A DNA stretch of 64,000 nt from Bacteroidota bacterium (GCA_017303905.1 JAFLBH010000001.1:1589809-1653808), one strand, 5' to 3'. Positions 15,969 to 25,779 are shown, counted from the stretch's first letter. Translations and numbers: made by a program. The notes: generated by a model not told the origin, from the sequence alone.

Positions 15969-18227
15969 CTAATTTAAGTCAAAGTTATTAAGGTTGATCT
16001 TATCGGAGCGTTCGCCTGATATTCTGTAAACATTGTTGTTTACTTGCCTAATTAGCAAATTATCAATTGAGAAGATGTGCGGTTTACTTTTCTTAAGTCC
16101 TTCTATTATAATGATATGTTTTAAATTTGAGTCTTGGATCGTAAACGTTAATCTGGCAAGCACCATACCATTAACATAGTTGGGCATTGTATTTAAATTC
16201 CGAGAAGTTATTGTTGTTAGACTGTCGCCTGTTTTGGAGGGGGTCTTTATTTTCAATACATTATTCATAGCATCAAAATGCTCGGGCTTGTATAAAAAGC
16301 TTATTTCATATTCTTTTCCGTTTTGTAACGGGTTTGGTAAAAATTCTATTAAAATATTCGATTGATTTAAAATCCCTTCATAACTTTTGTTTTTAGTTCT
16401 ATTGAAGTCATCAAACAGAACTAAAGAACTGTCAGTAGTAAATAGACCATTATTCGGAATTAATTTTGATTTATTATTTAAAAAATAATCTAATTCAAGC
16501 TTCTTGGAATTATTTATTAGACGATTAGCTGAGATTTCTGCAATTGTATAGTCTTTACCTTCGTAAATTATTTTGCATTTGTTCAATAAATTTTGTTCTT
16601 CGGTTAACAAAGCTTCTTTGCTAAATAATACAGTAATTGGTTTTGACTGATTCAAATCGTTTAAAATAGACTTTTCTATTTTATCATCTGCAAATAAATG
16701 AACTAAATTAATTGTTTCAACAAATGATGTTCGCGGCGTGAAATTTGCCATGAGTGGTAGTTTCGTGTGAAAGCTTACAATAGCCGCCATTCTTTTAATT
16801 TTTTCAGTACCGTCGAAGGAGTAATAATCACTACCGTAATGAAAGAATGGTAGGGGCAGGATTGCCTGTGCGTTTTTTGGAATGGAAGAAATTAGTTTTT
16901 TTATGTCCTCATTAATCTCAGTCTTATTAAATGGGTTTTTTGTGTTAAGATAGCCTTTCATTGAATGGTGAAAAGGAATTCCATCGGCAATGAATAAAAG
17001 TAGAATCAGACTTGAAAATATATATCTGAGATTTTTGTTGATTCTTGCAAAGAATAGCCTTGAAATTATAATTGAGCTTAAAATGGTTGTCATAAAGAAA
17101 AATGGCCAGGCAAAACGACCGGGAGCTCTAAATTGCTTTATAAGTGGGAATGTATCCAACAAAGATTCTAAACCCCATTTAAATGGAATACCCATTGAAA
17201 ATAAAAGCAATGGAATTGTTGAAATGAACAGTAATAAAAAAGGACGTAATTGCTTATGCTGTTTTAAAACACTAATGCATTTTGATTTGTTTCTAATAAA
17301 GTAATAAATCATAAAGAATAATGCGATTATGGAAGTTACTCCAACATAGGCGACGCCTTCCCAGTTTTGACCTCTTATCTTGTATATTTGAGATAAGAAA
17401 TGACGGAAAGGAGGGAATATAGAAATAAAAACGGTTTCAATGTTTGAAGTGAAATACAAAAATCCATATGGATTTTGTGGCCTGTCAGTTTTAGTATCCG
17501 TTATTTGAATAAATACAAAATAGAATAAAAGCGGAGTAATACCTTGGATTGCAAAATTGATAAGATTGTTTTTTGAAAATGAAACTATAGTTTTCATAAG
17601 CCAATACACTAGAATAAATGACGCATTGATCATGCCAAGGTATGGGTGTATGAAGAAAATAAGTGTAATTACTAACGATAGCAGAATTGTAGAATTAGTT
17701 TTTTTGTCATGAATCTCATGTTTTAAAAGAAGATAAATGACTAAGGGAATAGTAAAATTATAAGATAAGGCAAGGTGACCGGCCAGTCTTAAGGATTGAG
17801 GACATAATATTGTTATACCAAGTGCCGCTATAACTGAGAAGTACTCCGAATTATTTAATAAAAGAAAAATCCGTAATAAGAGCCATCCACATAATAAGAA
17901 GGAGCCAATTAAGGTTAGGTTAAAAATGGCAATTGAAAATGGTTTTAAGAAAGAGAAAAGCCGAATGAAATTACTAAGTAATGGATTTCCATCTGTAAAG
18001 CTATGATCTTCTCCATAAGGATAGTTACTGCCAGAGTAATTTAAGTATGTCGAGTCATGGTGCACATGCCATTCGTAACAAAAATAATTTTTAATGGCAT
18101 CACCTTTGTCATTTAAAATGTAAGTGTTTGGGTGAAAAAAGACTGGAGAATAGAAATAAGCAATGAATATCAGGAGTAATGCAAATAATACAAGGTAAGG
18201 TCTTTGTTTTGTTATCTGCAAACTCAT
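15969..18227 (-). CDS. Large polytopic membrane protein, glycosyltransferase-like (unrecognised family)
   Basis: 752 residues. About a dozen hydrophobic segments fill the first ~430 residues, followed by a ~320-residue soluble C-terminal region. Early loop sequences (DKGDAIKNYFCYEWHVHHD, SFTDGNPLLSNF) resemble the acidic first loop of GT-C/YfhO-type membrane glycosyltransferases, which use polyprenyl-linked sugars. The C-terminal part looks like a carbohydrate-binding beta domain. The family is not certain. Base composition and codon use look more AT-rich than those of its neighbours, which could indicate separate ancestry. It is flanked by the PD40 gene and the T9SS cargo unit, both minus-strand. 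Confidence 0.6.
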   Translation of the reverse strand: MSLQITKQRPYLVLFALLLIFIAYFYSPVFFHPNTYILNDKGDAIKNYFCYEWHVHHDSTYLNYSGSNYPYGEDHSFTDGNPLLSNFIRLFSFLKPFSIAIFNLTLIGSFLLCGWLLLRIFLLLNNSEYFSVIAALGITILCPQSLRLAGHLALSYNFTIPLVIYLLLKHEIHDKKTNSTILLSLVITLIFFIHPYLGMINASFILVYWLMKTIVSFSKNNLINFAIQGITPLLFYFVFIQITDTKTDRPQNPYGFLYFTSNIETVFISIFPPFRHFLSQIYKIRGQNWEGVAYVGVTSIIALFFMIYYFIRNKSKCISVLKQHKQLRPFLLLFISTIPLLLFSMGIPFKWGLESLLDTFPLIKQFRAPGRFAWPFFFMTTILSSIIISRLFFARINKNLRYIFSSLILLLFIADGIPFHHSMKGYLNTKNPFNKTEINEDIKKLISSIPKNAQAILPLPFFHYGSDYYSFDGTEKIKRMAAIVSFHTKLPLMANFTPRTSFVETINLVHLFADDKIEKSILNDLNQSKPITVLFSKEALLTEEQNLLNKCKIIYEGKDYTIAEISANRLINNSKKLELDYFLNNKSKLIPNNGLFTTDSSLVLFDDFNRTKNKSYEGILNQSNILIEFLPNPLQNGKEYEISFLYKPEHFDAMNNVLKIKTPSKTGDSLTTITSRNLNTMPNYVNGMVLARLTFTIQDSNLKHIIIIEGLKKSKPHIFSIDNLLIRQVNNNVYRISGERSDKINLNNFDLN

Positions 18228-18242
18228 TCTTTATAAAACCAA

Positions 18243-19694
18243 TTAATTTGATTTAATCACTTTGAAAGTTCTTTGTTGATTAGGGCTTGAAATTTGTACG
18301 AAATATAAACCATCCGGCACTTGTGTTAAGTCTAAACGATAAGATTTTTCATCTTGTCGAACAGTATATATTAAACTTCCTGTTATTGAAATGACTGAAA
18401 TATCAAGTGAATTTAATTTGGTGGAATTATTTACGTATACAAAATCCTTAGTTACGGTTGGATATACTTCTACTGACAAAGTTTCTACGTTGTTTTCCTT
18501 AATTCCTACAATTTTTTGAGATCCAACTAACGTAGAGTCAAGTTTTACTAGGAAAACATCAGTTAATTGAGATCCGAATCCATTCGTAGAGCCAACAGCA
18601 ATATATCCCTTTCCTTTTGTATTAGATATGTCAACTATGTTATCGTTATCTAAACTTCCATACGTATTAAAGATGCTGGGCCACATTCCATTTACATCCA
18701 TAAATAAAGGCTCAATTTTCGAATTGATTGGTGCTTCATATGTTTTGTACACATAAATAAAATTATTTCCTCCGTAGCCTTTCGTTAATGTTGTTAATTG
18801 AAAGTCATTGTATTTTTCTGAACGTGGAAAAGTGTTTTCATATTTAAAACCACCGTTGTTATCCAACGACAATAAGTAACCGTAAGTTGTGTCACGGCCA
18901 TCTATATCATTTGCCCCTGACATAACTAAATCGAAATTATTGGCCTCTACTATGTCGGTTAAAAACTGAATTTTACTGTCTCCACGCTTAACCCCCAATA
19001 TAGAATCCCCTCCTAAATTCGTTTTCATTAACCAGCAATCGCCTTTTGTATCACCCATGCTTTTGGTCGTACCTGCAAATGCATATTGGTTGTTATAGGT
19101 TAGTGTAAATGATTTGAATTCGTCATCTTCAGCTCCGCCATATGTTTTTTGCCATTGAAAATTTCCGTTGATATCTGTTTTGATAATATAACCGTCTGAT
19201 TTGCCATAACCAAAACTATAGGTGTTGCCGCAAATGATTAAACTGTCGCCACCATTACTTTCTTTCACGCAATAACCAAAATCCCAATCAAACCCGCCAA
19301 ATGCTTTTTGCCAAATAAGGTTTCCGTTTTTATCGGTTCTTACGGCAAAAACATCATAACCTCCGCTTCCAAATGAATTAGTATAACCTGCAATTACAAA
19401 CCCTGAATCTTTTAATTGAATAATAGAACGACCAATATCATTGTTAAATCCACCGTAGGATTTTTCCCAACGTACCCAACCCATGCTGTCAACTAAAGCC
19501 AAATAAACATCCGTATTTCCATTGCCAAAACTGCTGGTAGAGCCTGTTACAGCGTATTGTCCGTTTAAAGTTTGCACGACACCGTATCCAATATCATGAC
19601 CATAACCGCCAAAACGTGTATAAAACTTCTTCGGTGCTTGTGCATTCAACACGAAGCTTAAAAGAAATAGAAATGCTGCTATAACCTTCTTCAT
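18243..19694 (-). CDS. T9SS type A sorting-domain protein with repeated beta-propeller-like units
   Basis: 483 residues from the ATG at 19694; a longer frame from 19715 overlaps the upstream gene and lacks an N-terminal signal. The signal peptide ends FVLNAQ. Residues ~25-260 are built of ~50-residue repeats with W-x-K-x-(Y/F)-GG-x-x-x-D, G-x-T-x-SFG and D-x-(Y/F) motifs, as in bacterial secreted propeller proteins. The last ~75 residues (LSVEVYPTVTKDFVYV to RTFKVIKSN) are a type A T9SS sorting domain, so the protein should be exported and surface-attached. It starts one base after the DUF5723 gene. Confidence 0.8.
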   Translation of the reverse strand: MKKVIAAFLFLLSFVLNAQAPKKFYTRFGGYGHDIGYGVVQTLNGQYAVTGSTSSFGNGNTDVYLALVDSMGWVRWEKSYGGFNNDIGRSIIQLKDSGFVIAGYTNSFGSGGYDVFAVRTDKNGNLIWQKAFGGFDWDFGYCVKESNGGDSLIICGNTYSFGYGKSDGYIIKTDINGNFQWQKTYGGAEDDEFKSFTLTYNNQYAFAGTTKSMGDTKGDCWLMKTNLGGDSILGVKRGDSKIQFLTDIVEANNFDLVMSGANDIDGRDTTYGYLLSLDNNGGFKYENTFPRSEKYNDFQLTTLTKGYGGNNFIYVYKTYEAPINSKIEPLFMDVNGMWPSIFNTYGSLDNDNIVDISNTKGKGYIAVGSTNGFGSQLTDVFLVKLDSTLVGSQKIVGIKENNVETLSVEVYPTVTKDFVYVNNSTKLNSLDISVISITGSLIYTVRQDEKSYRLDLTQVPDGLYFVQISSPNQQRTFKVIKSN

Positions 19695-19695
19695 C

Positions 19696-20952
19696 TTAAT
19701 TGAATTTTTTAGCAATGCTTAAATAAACTCCTTGTCCGAATGTTTGCTTCGGTAAAATATACCCTTGCAAACTATTACTGCCTAAACGTACAAACCAGCC
19801 TTTTGTATTATAAGTGAGAGCAAGTCCGGTGTTTAAACGGGTATAGCCTCCATAACCTATGTGCACGGTAACAGTTAATTTGTTTTTGATTGTATATTCC
19901 GGTTCTAAGAAAACGTAAGGCTTGTAATTAGAATGAAACATGTATCGGAACCCGGCCGCCACAGCATAACCTTTCTTGAAAAATATTTTATTCATTAAAA
20001 TTAAATTGGTCGGAATGTTTGTATTGAATGATTCTTTTCTTGCATTCGTAACCTCACGCAAAATACTGTCGGTGTTAATCTGATTAAGTGTTGAATCTTT
20101 CAAATCCAAAATATTATTTACTTTATAACCGTCGAACTTTATAACCGAATCACTGCTATACTGTAAACTGTTTTCCGACCAATGGATAAATCCGATATTA
20201 TTAGCGTTAACAGTTAAAATACTATGTGTGCCGATTTTGCTTTTGTAAGGTGTTTCAAAAAAGATATCGGCACTTGCACCAATCCCGTTAAACGACCACA
20301 AATTTTTCTTTTTTCCCGTATCGCTAACGGCCATGTTGAAATTTGATTGGAAGATTAATTCAGTGCCGTCGGCATTGGTGTAAAGTGATGAATTATTTCT
20401 TGCGCGGATGTAAAATAATTGCTCACCTTTTACGAAAGAAACTGAAACACCAATTTTAGCGGTAGTGTCTACTTTATGCATCATCACTCCGAATTTAATT
20501 TCCTGAAATCTTAAGGCATTGATATTAGTGCCGGTGAAGTTGGCGGTTTTGTCGAGAAATGGTTTATTACCATAAAACATGAGTTGGTAAAAATCTTTTG
20601 TATAAGTTGCATTTAGAATCTCTTGATTTTTTATTCCAATCAGGAAAGCATAATTCTTTTTTCTTCCGAAGAAAGCATTCACGTCATAGTTCAAGTTTAA
20701 TCCCATTTGATTGTAGCCACGCATTTTATTTAAGGCGGCATCTTTCATGGTTTGGTCAATGAAGCCACCAAAAATTAATTTGTTCACCATGGCATTTTGT
20801 ATGCCATTTGAGCCTGCTTCATATTCTGCATTAATGGATACGCTTTTTCCGGTGTGTTCATAGTTCATGAAATCACTGTTGTATTGCGCTACGCAAACCG
20901 GTGTACAGGCCAGAAAAAAAATAAATATGAAAAGTGAGGAAATGTTGCGCAT
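19696..20952 (-). CDS. DUF5723-type outer-membrane beta-barrel protein (PorP-like)
   Basis: 418 residues from the ATG at 20952; the frame opens at 20982 inside the upstream gene, but the signal peptide begins at MRNISSLFIFIFF. Signal peptide ends CVAQ. The rest is alternating-strand, aromatic- and glycine-rich sequence typical of a ~14-strand barrel, with the SDFMNYEHTGKSVSINAEY opening of DUF5723. Such barrels are common partners of lipoproteins and T9SS cargo in Bacteroidota. It sits between a lipoprotein gene and a T9SS-sorted protein gene with near-zero gaps, suggesting one complex at the outer membrane. Confidence 0.72.
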   Translation of the reverse strand: MRNISSLFIFIFFLACTPVCVAQYNSDFMNYEHTGKSVSINAEYEAGSNGIQNAMVNKLIFGGFIDQTMKDAALNKMRGYNQMGLNLNYDVNAFFGRKKNYAFLIGIKNQEILNATYTKDFYQLMFYGNKPFLDKTANFTGTNINALRFQEIKFGVMMHKVDTTAKIGVSVSFVKGEQLFYIRARNNSSLYTNADGTELIFQSNFNMAVSDTGKKKNLWSFNGIGASADIFFETPYKSKIGTHSILTVNANNIGFIHWSENSLQYSSDSVIKFDGYKVNNILDLKDSTLNQINTDSILREVTNARKESFNTNIPTNLILMNKIFFKKGYAVAAGFRYMFHSNYKPYVFLEPEYTIKNKLTVTVHIGYGGYTRLNTGLALTYNTKGWFVRLGSNSLQGYILPKQTFGQGVYLSIAKKFN

Positions 20953-20953
20953 A

Positions 20954-22561
20954 CTACTTTTTACGGGCTCTGTAATTGACATCCAAACTTAATATTAAGT
21001 CTAAATTATAATTGTCCATAATTTTAATATCCGGTGGTTGTGGGGTTGGCATGTTAAATTGAGAAACGAATTTGATGAAGCGACATAGCTTAAGGTTCTC
21101 CAGTTTTTTGTCATCTACCGGAACTTCAATTTTTGAATACACCGGTGATGTTACTATATAATTAGCATCAATAATACCTCGCTTTATAACGTTGTTAGGT
21201 ACAACAAACAACGAATCGATAATTTGATTTTGTTCGTTTAAAAGATAACCTTGCAAAACAGCTTCAAACGGAAAACCGTTGGTGGCCTGAATATTTATGG
21301 TACCATAATTAATATTATCAATTTGTTCAACGGTTGAAAGATCGATGGCGGTGGTTGAAATCAACTTAAAGAAATCAGTGCGTATTTGTAAGGGCATATC
21401 AACATCCGCGTAAATATTAATGCCGGTGTTTAAAAAGGCGAAATCATTGGAACCTGAAATATTACCAAATGGATTGATAGAAATTTTTCCTTGGTAGGTT
21501 AAATAATCAGGAAGGTTTTCTAAGAATGGTTTCAGATTCGAATTGCTGGTATTAACCGAAATGGTTTTTACCGAAGGAAATACAGGATTGGAAAAATTAT
21601 TTGTTTTCCCTGCTTTGTTGATGTTTAAATTGGAGAGTCCGGATGCATTTAAAGTAACTGATGTATTGCTAAATGAATTTACGGATTTTATATTGCTTAA
21701 TTGCGCGTTGATGTCGACACCAAATTCGTTTACAATTTTAAAATTGATGTAAGCTGAGTTGATTTGAAAATTACTCGCTTGTAAATTATTACTGATGTTT
21801 AAGGAAACAGAGTCGTATGGTAAATCAATATTCTGCTGACCAAAATAACCTTCTACATAATAGGGAACTAATTTGGTATATGAAATATTAGTGGCTACAC
21901 CTTGTCCGCCACGAATAGTATCCGGTTGTGCAGTTGGTGAAACGGATACACTGATGGTTTGCACAATGGTGTTGATTTTGTTTCCGGATAGACCACCCAT
22001 TTTTACAGTATAACCACTCACATCATAATAGCGTGAGGTGTTGTTGAAACCGGGATTAATCACTTCATGAATTTTAAACGGTACACCATACTTGGTTGTA
22101 CCAGGTAAAATCATATCGAACACCAATGGTTGCGTGTAGGTGTTAGTGTAATCTACTTTTAATTTTCCATCACTGATGATAGCGGTGCGTAATTCAGCGC
22201 CATTACTGATGTTGAAATTAATTTCTTGTGTTTGCGGAAAGCCCGGAATATTACTGCCGGGTGCAATAAAGAAATTTGTATTGGGCGCCATGAAGAACCC
22301 ATAGTTAAGCACAGTATCTGGTAATTCAATCAATGAATCTAACTGAAAACCGGCAATTTTTTTCGAGAAAGAGAGATGCAATAACCCTGTTGGATCCGAT
22401 TGAAAAAGTGTATCGCTAAAAAAATTCTTTATATTAAGCGAGCTTCGAGCAATTGGTGCCGATATATCAACGTCCCAAGCTGTTTCAAATGATTTCCGGC
22501 AAGAAATCATGACGAGTACTAAAACAGCCATACTCAGAGCTATTTTGCTAAAAATGCGCAT
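20954..22561 (-). CDS. Large lipoprotein of unknown function
   Basis: 535 residues with a lipoprotein signal (VLVMISCRKS; Cys21), followed by WDVDISAPIARSSLNI. The rest is rich in beta strands and polar residues, without recognisable catalytic motifs. It is the first gene of the three-gene unit with the DUF5723 barrel and the T9SS cargo protein, with one base between its stop and the barrel start. An outer-membrane scaffold role is plausible but inferred. Confidence 0.7.
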   Translation of the reverse strand: MRIFSKIALSMAVLVLVMISCRKSFETAWDVDISAPIARSSLNIKNFFSDTLFQSDPTGLLHLSFSKKIAGFQLDSLIELPDTVLNYGFFMAPNTNFFIAPGSNIPGFPQTQEINFNISNGAELRTAIISDGKLKVDYTNTYTQPLVFDMILPGTTKYGVPFKIHEVINPGFNNTSRYYDVSGYTVKMGGLSGNKINTIVQTISVSVSPTAQPDTIRGGQGVATNISYTKLVPYYVEGYFGQQNIDLPYDSVSLNISNNLQASNFQINSAYINFKIVNEFGVDINAQLSNIKSVNSFSNTSVTLNASGLSNLNINKAGKTNNFSNPVFPSVKTISVNTSNSNLKPFLENLPDYLTYQGKISINPFGNISGSNDFAFLNTGINIYADVDMPLQIRTDFFKLISTTAIDLSTVEQIDNINYGTINIQATNGFPFEAVLQGYLLNEQNQIIDSLFVVPNNVIKRGIIDANYIVTSPVYSKIEVPVDDKKLENLKLCRFIKFVSQFNMPTPQPPDIKIMDNYNLDLILSLDVNYRARKK

Positions 22562-22565
22562 AATA

Positions 22566-22573
22566 CAAATATA
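22566..22573 (-). promoter_or_regulatory. Candidate -7 promoter element (TATATTTG on minus strand)
   Basis: Fits TAnnTTTG and ends 4 bases before the minus-strand ATG at 22561 of the lipoprotein/DUF5723/T9SS-cargo unit. Confidence 0.35.
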
Positions 22574-22705
22574 AGCTTTTTGATATAAAACCTATTAACT
22601 AATACTGGTCGGACTTTAAAAAGGTTTGGTATAATTTAAAATAGGTTTAACATAAATAGTTAGGAATTTGCGGTGGTTTATTAGTAAATTTATGTAATTG
22701 AAACC

Positions 22706-24115
22706 ATGAGATATTTATTTTCACTTTTATCATTATTGTTTGTATTAGGAGTACAATCCCAAACCTATAATTACTATTTCGGAAATTTACACTCACATTC
22801 AGGTTATTCGGATGGGAATAAGGATTCAAGTACTACGGGTATATCTAAGCCTACCGGTGATTACAACTTCGCGAAAGCCTCCCTTCATTTTGATTTTTTG
22901 GGAATATCTGAGCACAACCATTATACAGCGAATAATAATCCGGGCATGGTAAGAACCAGTTATGGTTTAGGAATAAACGAGGCCAATGCCGCAAATCAAG
23001 ATGGTACTTTTTTATGTTTGTATGGTATGGAGTGGGGGACGAGTTCAAGTACAAACGGACATGTTATTGTATATGGTTTTAATCAGTTAATCGGATGGGA
23101 GGCTTCCGTGCCTGGATTGGTCGGACCTAATTATGATATTTACGTAGATAAAACCGATTATTACAGTTTATTTCGATTAATTAAGAACACGCCGGGTACA
23201 TTTTGTTATTTGGCACATCCAAGCTGGAATGATTTCGGATATCTTGTAAGCAATCCCTATAATGCGATGTATGATTCAGCCATCGTTGGAATACCTTTCA
23301 GAAACGGATTAGCTTTTAGTACATCATTAACCTATGATGATTATCCGGCCAGTAATTTTTTTCAGTATTACCGTAAAATGTTGAGCTTAGGTTATCACAT
23401 AGGAATTGGTTACGATCACGATAATCACAATCTTACATTCGGAAGAAATAACGCCGGACGATTAGCCATTTTAGCTCCATCTTTAACAAGAGCTAATCTA
23501 TATTCCGCTATGCAAAACATGCACTTTTATGCAACCGATGATTGGAACGCAAAAATTGATTTAAAGATCAATGCCAAAATAATGGGCGATTCGACTTCCG
23601 GTTTAACACATCCTACCATTAATGTTACTTTTAGTGATGATGATGGTGAAATAGCAGATACATTGAAGTTGTGGGCCGGCGTGGAAGGAAGCAATCTGTA
23701 TTCAACCGTTCATACGAGTGTAACAGGAAATAATACTATTAGTTTTACAGATAACGGACAAGCACCGGGTTCTAATAAGTATTATTTTGTAGAAGTAATT
23801 CAACCGGATGGGGATCGTATTATATCTTCTCCGATTTGGTATCGTTTAAGTCAGTTCGCTTCGGTAAATGAATTAGAAAAATCATTTAATATTGTCGCTT
23901 TTCCAAATCCGGTTAATGCAATGCTTTATGTGAGTACCGATTTAAATGAAGGTTTTGAAATAGAAATTACGGATGTGTCCGGGAAAGTTATTTACAGCGA
24001 AAAATCGTTTTTACCGCAAACAAAATTATCCACAGCCGATTTCGCTGCCGGTTTTTATAATCTGAAAATTACTTCCGGTAATTTGGTGAAAAATCAAAAA
24101 CTGGTTATTGAATAG
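22706..24115 (+). CDS. Secreted PHP-domain (CehA-like) protein with T9SS type A sorting domain
   Basis: 469 residues. Signal peptide ends VQSQ. The PHP domain opens with GNLHSHSGYSDG (His29, His31), followed by GISEHNHY, YLAHPSWND and YDHDNH, the metal-binding histidine/aspartate set of the CehA-like PHP group. Family members are metal-dependent phosphoesterases, but the substrate is unknown. A beta domain follows at about 295-385, then a type A T9SS domain (VAFPNPVNAMLYV to the end). It should therefore be a surface or secreted enzyme. Its 3' end overlaps the convergent threonine aldolase gene by 11 bases. Confidence 0.85.
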   Translation: MRYLFSLLSLLFVLGVQSQTYNYYFGNLHSHSGYSDGNKDSSTTGISKPTGDYNFAKASLHFDFLGISEHNHYTANNNPGMVRTSYGLGINEANAANQDGTFLCLYGMEWGTSSSTNGHVIVYGFNQLIGWEASVPGLVGPNYDIYVDKTDYYSLFRLIKNTPGTFCYLAHPSWNDFGYLVSNPYNAMYDSAIVGIPFRNGLAFSTSLTYDDYPASNFFQYYRKMLSLGYHIGIGYDHDNHNLTFGRNNAGRLAILAPSLTRANLYSAMQNMHFYATDDWNAKIDLKINAKIMGDSTSGLTHPTINVTFSDDDGEIADTLKLWAGVEGSNLYSTVHTSVTGNNTISFTDNGQAPGSNKYYFVEVIQPDGDRIISSPIWYRLSQFASVNELEKSFNIVAFPNPVNAMLYVSTDLNEGFEIEITDVSGKVIYSEKSFLPQTKLSTADFAAGFYNLKITSGNLVKNQKLVIE

Positions 24116-25124
24116 ATTTTAGAACCTTTTCTGTTTTCTCTAACATTTCATCGGTAAAATCCATGTGTGTAACAAAACGTATGGTTTGTTTTCCGAAGGC
24201 TGCAATCTTAATGTTATTTTCCAATAATTTCTTTTCAAAGTCTGCCCCACTGATTTTTGTATCAATATCAAATATCACAATATTACTATCTACCGGTAAA
24301 ATGGAAGTTACATAAGGGAGTGATTTTAAAATACCCTCTATTTTTTTCGCGCGGATGTGATCTTCTTTTAATCGCGTTACATTATTATTTAATGCATAAA
24401 TACCCGCCGCAGCTAATATTCCGGCCTGGCGCATACCGCCACCAAAAACTTTTCTTACGCGACGTGCTTTTTTTATAAATTCTTTGGTGCCTATTAATAC
24501 AGAGCCGGCCGGTGTACCCAATCCTTTCGATAAACAAATAGAGATGCTGTCGAACAAACTTCCAATGTCTTTTGGATTTTCCTTGGTTTCAGTTAATGCG
24601 TTGAAAATCCTTGCTCCGTCTAAATGAAAATTTAATTTTTTATCCGCGCATAATTTCTGAATTGGTTTAATCATTTCAATGGTATAATATGAACCTCCTG
24701 CGCGATTCACAGTGTTCTCTAAACTTACCAATGTGGTTCTGGTTAACCAATCAAAATCACCGTTAATGTTTTGTTCAATTTGTTGAGCCGTTATTCTTCC
24801 TCTGTCGCCCTGAATTAATTTCGCTTGCACACCGCTGTTAAAAGAAATGCCTCCTCCTTCGTAATTGTAAATATGTGAGTTTACATCGCATAATACTTCA
24901 TCTCCGGGCTGGGTGTGTACTTTAATAGCGATTTGATTTGTCATAGTACCACTCGGGCAAAATAAGCCGGCTTCTTTTCCAAACAGAGCCGCTGCTTTTT
25001 TTTCTAATTCTATAACAGTTGGATCTTCACCAAAAACATCATCCCCCAATGGAGCATTCATCATGGCTTCCAACATTGCTTTGGTTGGTTTTGTAACAGT
25101 ATCGCTTCTTAAATCTATAATCAT
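24105..25124 (-). CDS. ltaE: Low-specificity L-threonine aldolase
   Basis: 339 residues. PLP fold-type I enzyme cleaving threonine (or allo-threonine) to glycine and acetaldehyde. RSDTVTKPTKAM at the N-terminus and DDVFGEDPTV (28-37) are family signatures. FHLDGARIFNA (166-176) holds the Asp and Arg around PLP, and Lys200 in CLSKGLGTPAGS is the Schiff-base residue. It begins 2 bases after the O-methyltransferase stop, so the two are cotranscribed. Confidence 0.94.
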   Translation of the reverse strand: MIIDLRSDTVTKPTKAMLEAMMNAPLGDDVFGEDPTVIELEKKAAALFGKEAGLFCPSGTMTNQIAIKVHTQPGDEVLCDVNSHIYNYEGGGISFNSGVQAKLIQGDRGRITAQQIEQNINGDFDWLTRTTLVSLENTVNRAGGSYYTIEMIKPIQKLCADKKLNFHLDGARIFNALTETKENPKDIGSLFDSISICLSKGLGTPAGSVLIGTKEFIKKARRVRKVFGGGMRQAGILAAAGIYALNNNVTRLKEDHIRAKKIEGILKSLPYVTSILPVDSNIVIFDIDTKISGADFEKKLLENNIKIAAFGKQTIRFVTHMDFTDEMLEKTEKVLKSIQ

Positions 25125-25126
25125 AA

Positions 25127-25768
25127 TTAGTTTTTTATAAGTAATAATAGTCCGTCGCGAACGGGTAATAGTAAAGTTTTTACGCGTGCATCTGCGTTAA
25201 CTTTTTCATTGAACGCGTGAATGACTTTAGTGTCGGTGTCCATTTCATTTTCGTTTTGGAGAACTTTCCCGCTCCATAAAACATTATCCACAATAATGAT
25301 TCCGCCTTTCTTCACTTTGTCAATCACCAAATCAAAATACAAAGGATAATTACGTTTATCGGCATCTATAAATACAATGTCAAATTCTTGTTTTAGTTGG
25401 GGAATAATTTCACCCGCTTGACCTTGCATCAAATGAATTTTGTTTTTGTATGCCGATTTATCAAAGTAACGTTTTGCCACCGCATTCGTTTCTTCGTTAG
25501 GATCAATGGTAATGAGTATTCCTTCTTCTTGTAAACCTTCCGCTAAACAGAGAGCAGAGTAGCCGGTATAAGTACCAATTTCGAGGATGTATTTAGGTTG
25601 TTTTAATTGAGAAATAAAACTAAGAAAACGTCCCTGAAGATGACCGCTCAGCATTCGGGGAGATAAGACCTTTAAATGCGTTTCACGATTCAGTTCTTGT
25701 AAAAGTACAGACTCTGCTTCGCTATGATTTTCGCAATAAAGACTAAGCGCTTCGCTAATGAATTCCAT
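25127..25768 (-). CDS. O-methyltransferase (caffeoyl-CoA O-methyltransferase family)
   Basis: 213 residues from ATG 25768; a TTG two codons earlier falls inside a promoter-like motif, so it is not used here. SAM-binding motif EIGTYTGYSALCLAEGL is split after the first glycines, with the acidic motif ITIDPNEE, the metal-binding VFIDADKRNY and the IIVDNVLWSG segment. Bacterial members methylate small catechol-like hydroxyls in a metal-dependent way; the substrate is unknown. Paired with threonine aldolase. Confidence 0.88.
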   Translation of the reverse strand: MEFISEALSLYCENHSEAESVLLQELNRETHLKVLSPRMLSGHLQGRFLSFISQLKQPKYILEIGTYTGYSALCLAEGLQEEGILITIDPNEETNAVAKRYFDKSAYKNKIHLMQGQAGEIIPQLKQEFDIVFIDADKRNYPLYFDLVIDKVKKGGIIIVDNVLWSGKVLQNENEMDTDTKVIHAFNEKVNADARVKTLLLPVRDGLLLLIKN

Positions 25769-25771
25769 AAT

Positions 25772-25779
25772 CAAACCTA
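25772..25779 (-). promoter_or_regulatory. Candidate -7 promoter element (TAGGTTTG on minus strand)
   Basis: Fits TAnnTTTG and ends 3 bases before the ATG at 25768, implying a very short or absent leader if it is used. Confidence 0.35.

Noticed and set aside
16990-17304. A 104-codon frame on plus inside the 752-residue membrane protein gene
   Set aside because: Low-complexity, basic translation with no domain; antisense to a continuous membrane protein frame.
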